NCBI GenBank assembly: GCA_003342895.1
Contig: PTFA01000543.1
Span: 73,811-137,810 of the forward strand
Reading direction: 5' to 3'
Origin: Casuarius casuarius
Lineage: Eukaryota; Chordata; Aves; Casuariiformes; Casuariidae
DNA: 64,000 nt
The notes beneath the pieces are model-generated. The model worked only from the letters and a program-made list of their open reading frames with translations, ran no database searches and had not been told where the DNA came from. The position numbers and the translations under genes were made by a program. Below, one piece after another: positions 24,765-35,831 of this stretch (the stretch's first letter is position 1; every line of letters begins with the position of its first letter).

Positions 24765-25170
24765 TTCAGACTTTTCAGATCCTTTCCTCATACCCACTCA
24801 GCTTCATCCAAAACCCAGCTACTAATGTGCTCTTTCCCCTGTCTTTTGTCATCGTCTCTTGTGAATCCCTCCTTAGGTCCCCTGCATCTCTGTTAAATAT
24901 ACAAAGTCCAACTACAGTCGTGGGCATAAACATCTCTGACCTGGATTCAGACCACCTGTCCTCTTCATCATCTTCAAGTCTTCTTTGTCTCTGCTAGACA
25001 AACTGAATTCACTAGCCCATTTGATTCCTTTTCCTGCCTTTTCCCATACTTACTCCTTGGTGCCTGACCAGCTCCCAGCGCAGGAGGTATCCCTCGCTTG
25101 CCCCACATGGATCGTCCCTCCAAGCACCTCTTCGGCCTACCCAAAGAACCAGGCTTTCATCAGTCAATGC
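24765..25170. other. Pyrimidine-biased block on the plus strand
   Basis: Over roughly 400 bp the plus strand is strongly C/T-biased, with many CTC, TCC and TCT words. This strand asymmetry is unlike the flanks. It could be an antisense copy of an old transposon or a former transcribed region, but I cannot match a family. No open frame in it is convincing. Confidence 0.35.
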
Positions 25171-25409
25171 TGCCTCCAGTCTACCATTTTAAGGGTAAAA
25201 AGACACTGTGTAAAATAAATTCAAACTTACAGGAAAGAAAAATAGTGTTAAATCTGTATTTAAATTTTAAGTTGGGATTTTAGTCCTATTGTTTCATCTT
25301 TCCAAGTCTGGTCAAATCTGCTCTGTTTTCACTCAGTAAAACAGAGATAACGTGATATCCTTCGTCATGGTTATCTAGCTTGTAAAACTCTGTGAAGCGC
25401 TAATTCCCT

Positions 25410-25849
25410 GACAGTGCAGCTAACTTCAGGCATCTCCCTTGCGCCGCTCAGCTGGGAGCTGGATAAGGCGTGCGAGCACGGGCTTTGGCACGATGCCTCC
25501 AGTCTCCTTTGGAGTGCCTGCACAAAAGGTAATGGGAATGCAGCTCATAATTTAAAGCTTTCCTTCAGGTTTATTTCCTACAGCAATTATAATGGTTGGG
25601 GCTGGATGACGTTTATTTGTGCGCTGGACAGCGCGAGAAGAGGGCTGGCAGCTGAGCGCTGCATGAGACATGCGGGGCCGCGAGGGACGCCCAGAGAGAG
25701 CCCTGCGCACGCTCCGCAAGAGCATGGTGAGAACGACCAGGGTGCTGGTGACTTCGGGAAAATCCGGCAGAGTGCAACCGAGTGTGAGACAAGAAGCCAA
25801 ACCCGTAAGGCTGTTGTGAAGGCGAGCGAATGGTTAAGATAAGTTCCAA
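25410..25849. promoter_or_regulatory. CpG-rich block, possible orphan promoter
   Basis: GC content and CpG count rise across about 440 bp. An open frame of 142 codons on the plus strand (25414-25842) and two antisense frames (25552-25800, 25613-25849) overlap here. All translations are unfamiliar, and the density of antisense frames argues against real coding. A splice-donor-like AAAAG|GTAATG occurs near 25525-25535. Together with the CpG-retaining AT-rich part downstream, this is the strongest candidate in the window for an unmethylated regulatory domain or lncRNA start. Confidence 0.4.
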
Positions 25850-26480
25850 TTCTACTGCGGGCGTCTGAGTGAAAATTAGTTTGCTTTATGATTAAAAGTG
25901 ATCTTTTCAGGTGTTTGAGAAAGGAATGTAAAATTCAGCGGTTGAAAGATGAATCAGAGTCTGCTGTGGTTAGTTTACGAATTCCCACTGCATGGTGTAA
26001 CATAGTAATTCCTCTAGACTTAAATTCTTCCATTTTGAAGAGGCCCGACAACAACAACAAGGCAAACTAATTTCTGCACGTACAGATGTACATGACTCGA
26101 AATTACGGATCGATTTACTTGTAAGGAGGGAGATAAAAGGTTATGAGAGAGACCGCACTAGTCACAGGGAAACAAATACACAGTCTAGTGGCTATGAAAG
26201 TGAATTATTGTGGGTTGCTTGGTAAACGGCAGTAGATTTTTATGGAAGATAATCCCGGTGAATAACAAACACGTAAAGTATTTACGAGGAGAATTTAAGA
26301 GGTGTAGAGACGATTCCAATTAGATCAGCCGCTTGGCTTAAAAATACAGGAATCTAGCCTTTAGAAACTTGAACTTTCAGTCTTTGTAATAACATAGACT
26401 TTCTATTAGTTATGTTAATTGGTGCAACAGGTGGCAATAAATTTTAGCAGGTGTAAAATCTTATCACTAACTAACTTAAT
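25850..26480. promoter_or_regulatory. AT-rich block that has kept its CpGs; E-box pair
   Basis: About 14 CpG dinucleotides by eye in the first 490 bp, although the sequence is clearly AT-rich. That is near the number expected without CpG decay, whereas bulk vertebrate DNA of this composition is strongly depleted. Examples are ACGAATT, GCACGTAC, CTCGAAATTACGGATCGAT and TTACGAGG. At the downstream end two CAGGTG E-boxes lie 20 bp apart (26428-26433 and 26448-26453) with a CAATAAA homeodomain-type word between them. The combination suggests an unmethylated, possibly conserved enhancer. This is an inference from composition; no alignment was available. Confidence 0.4.
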
Positions 26481-28714
26481 GATCACAATCCTTAGAATTT
26501 TGGAAAAATATGGATGACTTCCATGGAAATAAGCTTGGGCAAAGAAAGAAATACTTAAGTGGAAGGAATGTAAAAGAAATCATTCATTAAAGAAATTGCT
26601 AATAGGACAGCACAACAAATAAAACAACCAAATACTGGAAAACTACCTGCAGTGTGTTAGGTTAGGAACCATTAGGTTTTCCTCTTATATCAATCTAGAA
26701 CTGTATATCTTTTTTGTCCAATTCGGTGTCTTGAAACAGTACATTTTCCACTACAACAGGAGAGCCTGAGTTGAATGGTAAATAAAAATTAAACATTAAA
26801 TATTCTTGAGGCTTTTTTGTCTCAGTTTTTGCCTTTGAATCTGCCTTTACAGCTGTATTATTTTCAGTGCCCTACCTGCTGAAAATGAAGGAAGACTTTG
26901 CAGTTGGAAATGAATGATTGGTCCAAAAGTCATTTTGGCAGCTGAAGTAAGAACCAGGTAACACTTAGGTATCAGTGCCCAAGACTGCTATTTGGAAGGT
27001 CTCCTGTCCTCTAGCATGACTCTACAAATTTCTTGTATTATTTTTATCTGAAATTTGTCAGGAATCAGGGGTTGTGCGTCTGGGCAGCGCAAGACCTGCC
27101 CTAAACTGAACAGGGCTGTTCCGTGTGTATTTCACACCCCACTTTAATCCAGAAATGAGGCATCCATCTATGACCCTTCAGGATTTAGATTCAGAGGCTG
27201 TTTTCACAACAGCCTTGGACATGTGCCATTGCACAAAAAGGTGTGTAAGAGGGCAGAGGAGAAAGGGGCATAACAACTGTGACCCTCAGACAGAACAAGC
27301 AGGCATATACTTGTTCCAAAAATTGCTCTGTAGTTATTCCAAAGTCTGCTTAACGTGAGAAAATGATACTAGGATCAGGAGTTGAGACCCAGAGTTATTA
27401 CTGACCAGTCATGTGCTCCTTTTTATCCACTAGAACTTTTTCAAGGGAGCATTTACATTTAGACAGGCATTTTAGGTGGAAGCACTAGAAAAACAAAGTA
27501 TTGCAATGTTCTACTGTTCATTATCTAAATGTTGCCATCTGTCTTTGCGCTGTGCTTGGTGCTGGTGAAGCTAGGCAAAATACAGTGAACTTTTTTTACC
27601 CAACACATTAGTTTTGCTATTGGCAGTATTTACTGGCACAAGTCCTCGAACAGCCATATAACAAATGGTCTTTTGTATGACACCACATCTTTCTTCCTCA
27701 TCTGTTCTTGTTTTCATGGCAGCTGGTCTGTAACGTATAGGTCTTTTTATTGCTCTCACCAGATACTGTCTGCCTTGCAGTAGCATAAGGTGACAATGTC
27801 CCATCCTGCCTCCCCTCCCTTTTTCTAGCAATATTCCTGCTTCTTTTCAAGGGAAAAGACGACGTTGACTTGAAGTGCTGATGTGGTTGCAGGGGCAGAG
27901 GCGGTGTGACGCCCCTGTGGGATTTCAGTGTGAGCCGTAAGGGCACACAGAACTCGTCCCCCCACAGCCAGTGTTAATAGCACGTTCACAGACGGAGGCA
28001 AAATGCGTTACTGCAGGACCCTAAGTACATGAAATACCCGTAAATACCTTAATAACAGATTTTGCATGGGCTTAGGTAGTGAAGGATGGCAGCAACAGGA
28101 AGCCTATGCAGCTCCTACCCCTCACTCCTACGGCAGGGGGTAACCGCCTCAGGCTGTTTGCAGGGGAGGCCTGAGGCTGGGGGACAGGGGCACCTCAAGG
28201 ACCAGATCCCGTCAATTTTCACTTGATTGCCTTTCTGCTTCTCTAGGGCCTGAAGCCCAAGCAAGAGCCACCTGTGTGGAGCTTAAAGTGAAGGATATCC
28301 AACAAAAGGGGAGTTATCACATCTTCAGGACACGGATGCCTGCACTTAGGTGTAAGCAAAATTTTGGACTGTAATTAAAAATATTTTTTCCAGACCGGGG
28401 CTAGTTGATAAATTCACTTTTGGTATGCCGACTGAACCAGAAGGACTGCTGACTGAGCAAGGAATAGAAATTAACTAAAGTCAAACTGAAACAGAGCTGT
28501 TTTCTGCAAAATGTACCAAGAACTACCCCCAAATTTATTTGGGTTCTCCCTCAAACCAAATATTTTGCAAATTTTGCAGTGACGCTTCCTCCTCATTTTT
28601 AAATTATTCAACTCCTTTTTTTCTTCTTAAATTAGATCCCCTTTTCAACAAATTGCCTTTTCAAACTAAGGGTGAAAATATTCTGTTTTGAACAAGGGGA
28701 ACAAACACTGACCT
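26481..28714. other. Non-coding stretch, no gene seen
   Basis: AT-rich, with a more GC-rich portion around 27880-28200. The minus-strand frames at 27571-27831 and 27698-27946 are basic-residue-rich, but I recognise neither. A 9-bp inverted repeat (GCCTCAGGC at 28146-28154, GCCTGAGGC at 28169-28177) encloses G-runs that continue to about 28190. Confidence 0.5.
28146..28191 (+). repeat. 9-bp inverted repeat followed by G-runs
   Basis: Arms GCCTCAGGC and GCCTGAGGC are separated by 14 nt containing GGGG. GGGGG and GGGG runs follow. On the plus strand this offers competing hairpin and G-quadruplex folds. Function is unknown. Confidence 0.6.
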
Positions 28715-28746
28715 TTTCCAAATGGAATTAATTTTCCATTTGGAAA
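28715..28746. repeat. Perfect 13-bp inverted repeat (hairpin)
   Basis: TTTCCAAATGGAA (28715-28727), a 6-nt loop TTAATT, then the exact reverse complement TTCCATTTGGAAA (28734-28746). This is the longest perfect hairpin stem that I found in the window. The arms are AT-rich but of mixed composition, so they are not a simple repeat. It could be a relic of a small inverted-repeat transposon, a cruciform or a protein-binding palindrome. It is short for a pre-miRNA. Confidence 0.85.
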
Positions 28747-31700
28747 TGCTGAAATCAGATTGCTGTGATGTTTTAAAAAATCTTCCTGTGGTATTTTTCA
28801 GACACATTTTGATGAATTTGTTTGTCTTCTGTAAACAGTTTTTGTCCCTATGCTACTTCATTTTCCAGGGAACTGACAATTCATTTGAATGCTTTGTGCA
28901 GCTGCATTCCAGCCACTTGTTTGCTGCAAGTTTTTAATCTGTGCAACACTAAAAACCACTTAAGTACTCTCTGTGGTTCTGTGTTCCCTGGATGTAGTAG
29001 AAGGCAAGAAAAGAGAAACTAACTTGAAAAGATAATGTGTTAGTTATTACTAACTTCCTGCAAAAGCTCAGCCTAAGCATACCCCTTGAATCACTCCTAC
29101 TTATATCTATTATTCCCAACTCGATTGTTAGTGTTCCTGCTGCTCAGTACTTTAGAAGATGCTCGGACAGTCTGTTGATCTTCAGGGAAACCCCCTAGAT
29201 TTCCTTTCTTATTATTCATGGGGATTTCCCAGTCTGCTGCAGAAAAACAAGGATCAAAGTGTCTTTAATGCTGATGGATGTCTCCATCTTCTTCTCTGCA
29301 TTTAAAAGCTTAAGCAAGTGATTGGCCATAAATAGAATTATTGAAACAACAGAAGTAGGAGGAACACAAGCAGAGAGTAATATGTTTCATATTTTGCAAA
29401 GTGTTTAAATAAAATAGCATTCATAACACAGCTTAAGGCAGTAGTATTTATCATTCAAAAAGGGTATTGGAGAAAAAAGGAAGGAAATCTGTAGTTTTGT
29501 GACTGTACTTTTGCTAGTGAAAAAGTAGGAGAGAAATAATAAAGTTAGCAAGGAGTCTTAGAGCAAAATTAATTAGAGAGAGGCCTGAGCCTGCTGTTTT
29601 AGATCTGTCTGTGTAATCAGTATGTTTAATGACAAAGTATGCAATGGCAGAGATGTTTCAGCCCAGACTGAGGGCATGGGACTGGAGTGTGGATTTGTGT
29701 CTGTTGCTTTAGTTAAGTGTAGTAGCACATATAAAAGCACAACCCTGAAGTGCTCTTTGCTTCTGATATCAGTAATCAAAGGTCTCACACCTATGCATCT
29801 TGGGCGACTGGTGCTGCCTCCTACAGCTGACCAGCCATTTAAAAAAATAATTAAAAAAATAATAAATTTTTATGCACACGTATGTTTACCTAAAACATAG
29901 CAGTGAAGAATCCCATACCCAGAGAAAGTATTTTTATATTTATTTATGTATATCATGAGTAATTACTGATTTGTTTTCCAACAGAAACAATGGTGGAAAT
30001 GCTGACTTTCAGTCATCGCCAAAAGGCACTATACCTAGCTTAGAGATATTAGGATGGGAAAAGAAATTAATATAAGCTCTGCTGGAAAATATCCTGCAGA
30101 GCATTAACTAGCCTGTGACATTTCAAGATTTCAAATTATTTACCTGTTCAGCCTGGTATTTGAGACAGGTGTCATTGACAGTGAGGGGGAATTAATCTGT
30201 GTGAGCTTTTACAATCCAGGTGGGGTGTCAACTCTTTCAGGCAAAACATATGTATACAGCTTATTTGCTCATACACTTAAAACACAAATGGAATCATAAT
30301 GAAAGGAGAAGTCAGTTTTCCGCTAAGGTCTGACATGAGTGGGATTGACCACATCTTTAAAACTAAGCACATATGTAGCACTATGCTGTTTGTACCCACT
30401 GCTAGCTCAAAACTTGGCATTTTTTTCAGGGAGTACTTTGGGATCCAGTTAAAAAACTAGAAGTGCTCCTGCATGCACACACAATTGTTTGTAAAGTTTA
30501 TATTCAATTTTTCAGCAGTATGAGGAAATCTGCAGCCCACTGAGATCTGTGCAAAAGCTCACAGAGCGGTGTAATTTATCCATGTTTACCCTTGAATAAC
30601 CCATACATGTGTGTACTCACACATAATTTGTTAAAAGGTGAGGAATTTGAAAATGAAAGAAAGATGGTAACTTTGACTCTACATGAAAATCTGTCCTCAT
30701 AAAGGCTGGAAGTCATGGCAATCTGCTTAAAATATATAGAATTAACAGTTAGAAAGGAAACACTTGCTCATGTATTTTGGAATAAAGCTAGCAAATATTA
30801 AATGGCCTATTGTTGTCAGCTTTTGAGAGGAAAGGGCCAAGTTAGCCTTAGTAAGTCAGATCTGAATGGAGTTAATCATAGGATGAACTTCTTCCCTTGA
30901 GTTTCATGTGCTCAAACAAGAAAAGATTAAAGTTCTGTGCCAAGGAACTAGTGAAGTTATGCAGGAACTGACTATATATATCTAGGAACTGTGAGGGCTT
31001 AAAACAATGCTCATTTATTATTCAATTCAGTTGCAAGTAATTCTTGTCTATTTGTCAACGGCTTTCATATTGGGCTCAGTGCTGCCTTCTGCTCTGCGTG
31101 CAGTACATCTCCCTGGCCCTGCCTGCACACATTTGAATCCCTTGTAGGGATCCTTTTAGAAACACGGCAAATCAGACTGACCCCTGTCTAAGATTCCTGT
31201 TGGCGGAAGTTTGCGCCAAGCCTTTATATCCTTGACTGTTTGTCATGAGACTATGAACATCAAAGATGAAGTGTTAGAGGTCCTGGAAAGGGTCATGAAA
31301 CTCTTGGTCAAAGATGTAATCGTGTAATATTTCTTTCATATTTTTTAGTTTGGGTCTTTTTTTTTTCTTCTGGTCATGAGCTCCTTGCAGTGCAAGTCAG
31401 AGAGAGGAGATTGTCTGATGCACTTCTGTCAGCAAAAGGAAATAAAACTGCAGAAAGAAAGAATTATGGTTTGGCTTTGAGCTGTTCTGTATTCTTGTTC
31501 ACAATTGCTTAGGGGAGAGATGTCTAAAAATGCCACCTACACAGCCTGTTTCCCAGTGGAGGAGAGACACCATAACAAGTTACCTCAGGGTCCTCAGAGC
31601 AGTGCTGCTGGTGGAACGGGCGGCTCTGCTTTGGCTGACTTCCCTCCCTCCCGGAGTAACTTGGACCTTGCAGCCCTCCACGATGCTGCAGGTGTGCTCT

Positions 31701-32882
31701 GCCACTTGCCTCTGCTTCGCTGCCTCCCTGTGCAGCAGCCTCTGAAGTGGCTGTGATCAGCAGTGACATTGCCAGACCTGCTATCTCGTGTCATGGGCAC
31801 TGGGGCTGGAGAAAAGAGTTCTCTGTTGATAGAACTGTGGTTGCTTTCTGTACAAATGCAGATACGAAGTGCACTCCTCATGTGAGACTTTCAGCTGCGA
31901 AACATACACACTGTTCCAATATTTAATCTTAAAAATGCATGTATATAAATCTTCTCCTTGCTTCTCTTTTAAGCAATATCCCTATTTTATTCCATGAAAA
32001 GGAGAGAAAGGGAAAATAAACATCCTGTTAAATCAGAGAGAAAACTCTTGTCCTTGAACCAAAAGTTTCATGAAGACCAGTCCAGATGGGACAGCAAGTA
32101 CAAAGCCCTCAGTTTGACAAAGAGAAAGTGCAGCTCCCAGATTTGCTAAAAGGTGAGCAGTAAAATTGTGGTAGCACCCACTTCCTCAAAAGATGGGCTC
32201 CACAGTGTGTCATTTATTGTTATCCAGGTTGCTCGTTTGACACTTAGTCCACTTAGTAATAAAACCAATGACTCTTCCCCCCACCTTTCTAGCTGTAATT
32301 GAGGGGATGCTGGGTCTGTCAGGAGGAAAACGGTTTACTGCATTAGTACCATGCCGTCTGCCAAATCGCAAAGCTAGATGGTGCTCCTAAACCTCCTACA
32401 GGAGGAACACACCCTCAAAAAAGTGGTCTTACCCTGAAAATCCAAGAAAGCTTTAAAAATGTGATTTGTGCATATCTATGCATGCCTTTATCTGGGCTAT
32501 CACTATTTACACTATTTCTGTGTTAATAGTGACATTCAAAACAATTTTCTCCACCAGTCCCTGGTCATGATTATTTTAAGGGGGCTCTCACTTTTCCTCT
32601 CCTGTTTTCCCTTAACATCCACATGGAGTTAGAGGACAGCTGATTTTACTGCACTTTATTGACATTTGGAGAAGACAGAGGGCAAATGCTGTCAATTCTG
32701 GTCTCAGGCAAGTGAGCACTTACTATGTAAGGGGGGTCTCCTAATGCAAGTTGTCTCATTGAATTTCATGGTACTCTTTGTGTACATATATCTTTGTTGG
32801 ACCAGGGCCTGCATATCCACACATCTCTCTCTAATATAATGTTTTCTGCACATTGTGCTGACTTTAATGGCATTACTCACTT
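28747..32882. other. Non-coding AT-rich stretch, no gene seen
   Basis: No exon, RNA gene or transposon recognised. A short A/T-only part lies at about 29838-29872, and a modestly GC-rich patch with overlapping short frames at 31505-31880. Both are unremarkable. Confidence 0.5.
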
Positions 32883-32960
32883 AGGACTTGATTCTGCTGA
32901 TACCTGAGAAAAACACATTTAACTTCACACCTGTGAGAAAAGCTCACAGGTATGCCAGTG
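32883..32960 (+). repeat. Possible fragment of an old sauropsid repeat
   Basis: The phrase GGACTTGATTCTGCT followed by a degenerate stretch recalls a palindromic interspersed repeat common in turtle and crocodilian DNA. The match is short and from memory, so this is a weak call; a local hairpin (CACACCTGTGAG against CTCACAGGT) lies in the same segment. Confidence 0.2.
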
Positions 32961-35762
32961 TTTGCAGAACTGGATACAGAGAGTGTCCTCCCCCCTCTTC
33001 CTCCTTTTTTTTAGTGCTTAGGGTTTTTTTGGTGTTCAGCAAGCAGCATGAAAATTGCAGGAAGAAAAGTGGGTTGCAGTCTGGAAAAGTGTATAATAGA
33101 CACCCAGCTTGCATTTATGTAGTCACATCTTTCCTGAAGGTAAAGCATCTTTGAAAGACAAGCCACTTCAGTCTTAGACACTTGCAAGAATTCATCCCCT
33201 ATAACTGGAAACACCCACTTGGACCAGTAAAATCAACCAGCTGATCTGCTTGTACAGGCGTGGAGCAGAGGCAGACAGGCATTGCCAGAAAGTGATTTCA
33301 GGAAAAGTCGAATTTCTGTAAGTACAAGGGGGAACCCCAGAGAGACAAGTTTCTAACTTAGCTCAAATGAAGCAATCTGGTGGGTGCCTAAACTGAAGTG
33401 AAATGACTGTCACTCACCTCATTACTCACCACAGTGTGCATTTGGTACTGATTCAAGGCTTTATTCTCTGCTGTTACAACTGGGTTGTAACTGATGTTGC
33501 CTCGTTGCCTCATTGTTACAGGCTTTCTGCAAGACTTGTTATAGATGGAAGTTTTCTTCAAGCCTTACTTTCTGCAAAAAGGACATCATTACAGATTTTT
33601 TATTTCTTTTGTTTAATTGATTTCCTAAAGAAAAAAGGATTATTTAAAACTTTTGAGATGGATTTGGAAGGCCTCTCTTGACATTTTGCATGATCAGTAT
33701 TGTCATTAGACATGCTGTGAGTTCTGTACAGTTTTGTGTTCTCCTCCTGTCTGCAATGCCATCAGCACCTCATGATCCCAGGCATCTCACATGCCTGGCT
33801 GGATCAGTCCAGGACTGCAGGTTGAGTCAGACGCCTCTTCAGCTGGTTTATCTGGGAGCTTTCTTCACTGCCTACGCAGTCCTGAAGGAAGCGCTGACAA
33901 CAGATCAATAGAGGTTAAAGCACAGCCAGGTCCTTAACAGTGGCTCATTATTGTCAGGGCAATAGCAGAAACATCTGCATTTTCTGTAGCATCTTCAGGG
34001 GCTTTTCTGTAGTTGGATCATAAACTGCAGGACACCAGCTGCTGACTACACAGCGGGAGGGCTGGATAACACCTCAGGATGAGAGGCCACAGTTCCCAGC
34101 CCTGCCAGCTTCCCTCCCGGTGTCTCTGTGCCCAAAGTCACACCGAGAGGTTTGCTGTTTGGGTGGCAGATACAGATGAGAATATATATCCAGTCTTAAG
34201 GAGAAACGGCAATGGGGGCAAGCAAAGCTTTCTTCTTCTCACTTCTAGCTAAACCTTAGGGCATGTTTGGGTTTGTTTAAGGTTTTTTTGCCTTTGTGTG
34301 CTCCTTATTCTGGTAGGTGAGTTGCGAGCTCCCCCTCCTGTTTTGGCACACTCTAGCCACGCTTGCTGTGTGCCTTTCACACGTACACATCATGAGTTAT
34401 AAAAGATGGTTAATTCTTTAACTGCCTGTGGTCACTGTGTGTTTCAAAAGGTGAACCACGCTGAGCTTAGGGCTGGTGACAGCTAATGTCACCATGCAGC
34501 AGTCTGTGTGGGTCTCGTCCTTGCTGTTGCAGGGTTCAAGTTCAACCATGAGTACAGCTTGAATGAGGAAGTTATGGACTTCAGGTGGCTGAGGAGGTGA
34601 AATAACTGCTGTAATGAGGAGAATAACAGGCTCTGCAGCTCTTTCCCCTGACTGTGGGGAAAGCGGGAACTTCTAATGTTAGTTGCTATAGCTGATTTAA
34701 TCTCAAATGTTAGGGCCTTGGTAAGTGTTAGGATTAGATTTCAGGGAAGATAGAAAGTATGGAGCTGAGTTATGTGTGAAGCTGGAGCCAGATGAAGTTT
34801 GGGAAATGCAATACAATTTGTTCTGGGCGTGTTTGGGATTGGAAGGTTTTAATCTATCATCAAAGTATGTGACTATGCTAAGACTTTGGTAAAGATTGGC
34901 AGGATCCTTAGAGGAAGGATAACTGTGAAGGGAAGAGGGGAGCAGGCTCCACTTAAGCTCCTGCCAAAAAGCTGTTTCCTTATCCTCTCTTCCAAAGGAG
35001 TACATGTATGTGTACGATGGTTAAACTCTGAGGCTGAAATTGTAGTTCAGGTTATTAATGTGCTCTGAGAAGTGGAGGCAACCTAAATTCGCACATTAAA
35101 CTCCTAGTTTTAGGTGCAGTTTCTGCCTCATTGTGTCAGGACCTAACTGGCTCAAAATAAAATGTACTGGAATGAAAAATAATAGAAAAAATTATCTTCA
35201 TAGTGAATAGTTATTGAGGAATTTACAAAAATGAGGAGTTTTAAAGACTACTTTAGATCCTTTCTGTAGCAATTAAACCACATCCAGCAATGCTGTAATT
35301 TGACTGTTAGGTCTGATACAAATCTTGATCAGCAGAAAGGGTTATAGCGTAACAGATACGACAGCTTTTCTCAGGCAAGCCTATAGGCATTTCAAGTCTT
35401 CCATGCAAAACACCAGAGGCTCATCAAGTCTAAGTCATTTGGTATTGATATTAATAGCTAATGTTAAGCACCATGTATATAATACCATGGAGTCAAGGCC
35501 ATCAAGGCTGTCAAGGCTGTTTTGAGACTGAGGACAAAATAAATATTTGCTACTATGCAGCTTTTACCAGCTCTAGTCGTGGAAAACCTCTGCAGCTGTC
35601 AGTGCCTGCTGCAAGCAGCTGACGACCCTGTAAGGCTTGGAGCACATTTGCTGGGAAGAGAGGTGGGCATGGAGGTGAGGTGTGAGGAGCAGCACTGGGG
35701 AAAGGTACCTCTGGTTCCTGCGCACCCCTAACCACTTACCAGCTCCACCTCCTTCTCAGCAG
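32961..35762. other. Non-coding stretch, no gene seen
   Basis: AT-rich with mixed-composition patches around 33730-34120 and 34480-34670. No coding or transposon signature is recognised. A 9-bp unit repeated three times lies at 35493-35519. Confidence 0.5.
35493..35519 (+). repeat. Three copies of a 9-bp unit
   Basis: TCAAGGCCA, TCAAGGCTG and TCAAGGCTG in direct tandem. This is a minor slippage-type repeat. Confidence 0.8.
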
Positions 35763-35831
35763 CCCTGTCCTCTGCTTGGAGCCAGTCTAGTTGCATTAAC
35801 CCTGTCCTCTGCATGGAGCCAGCTGCATTAA
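35763..35831 (+). repeat. Tandem duplication, units of 37 and 32 bp
   Basis: Two adjacent copies share CCCTGTCCTCTGC, TGGAGCCAG and TTGCATTAA or CTGCATTAA. The second copy lacks five bases in the middle and has one T-to-A change. A short duplication of moderate age. Confidence 0.85.

Noticed and set aside
25414..25842. 142-codon plus-strand open frame
   Set aside because: CpG-rich context, antisense frames open in the same place, unfamiliar translation. Kept only as part of a regulatory candidate.
27571..27946. Basic-residue-rich minus-strand frames considered as an exon
   Set aside because: No recognisable family and no clear acceptor/donor pair at the edges.
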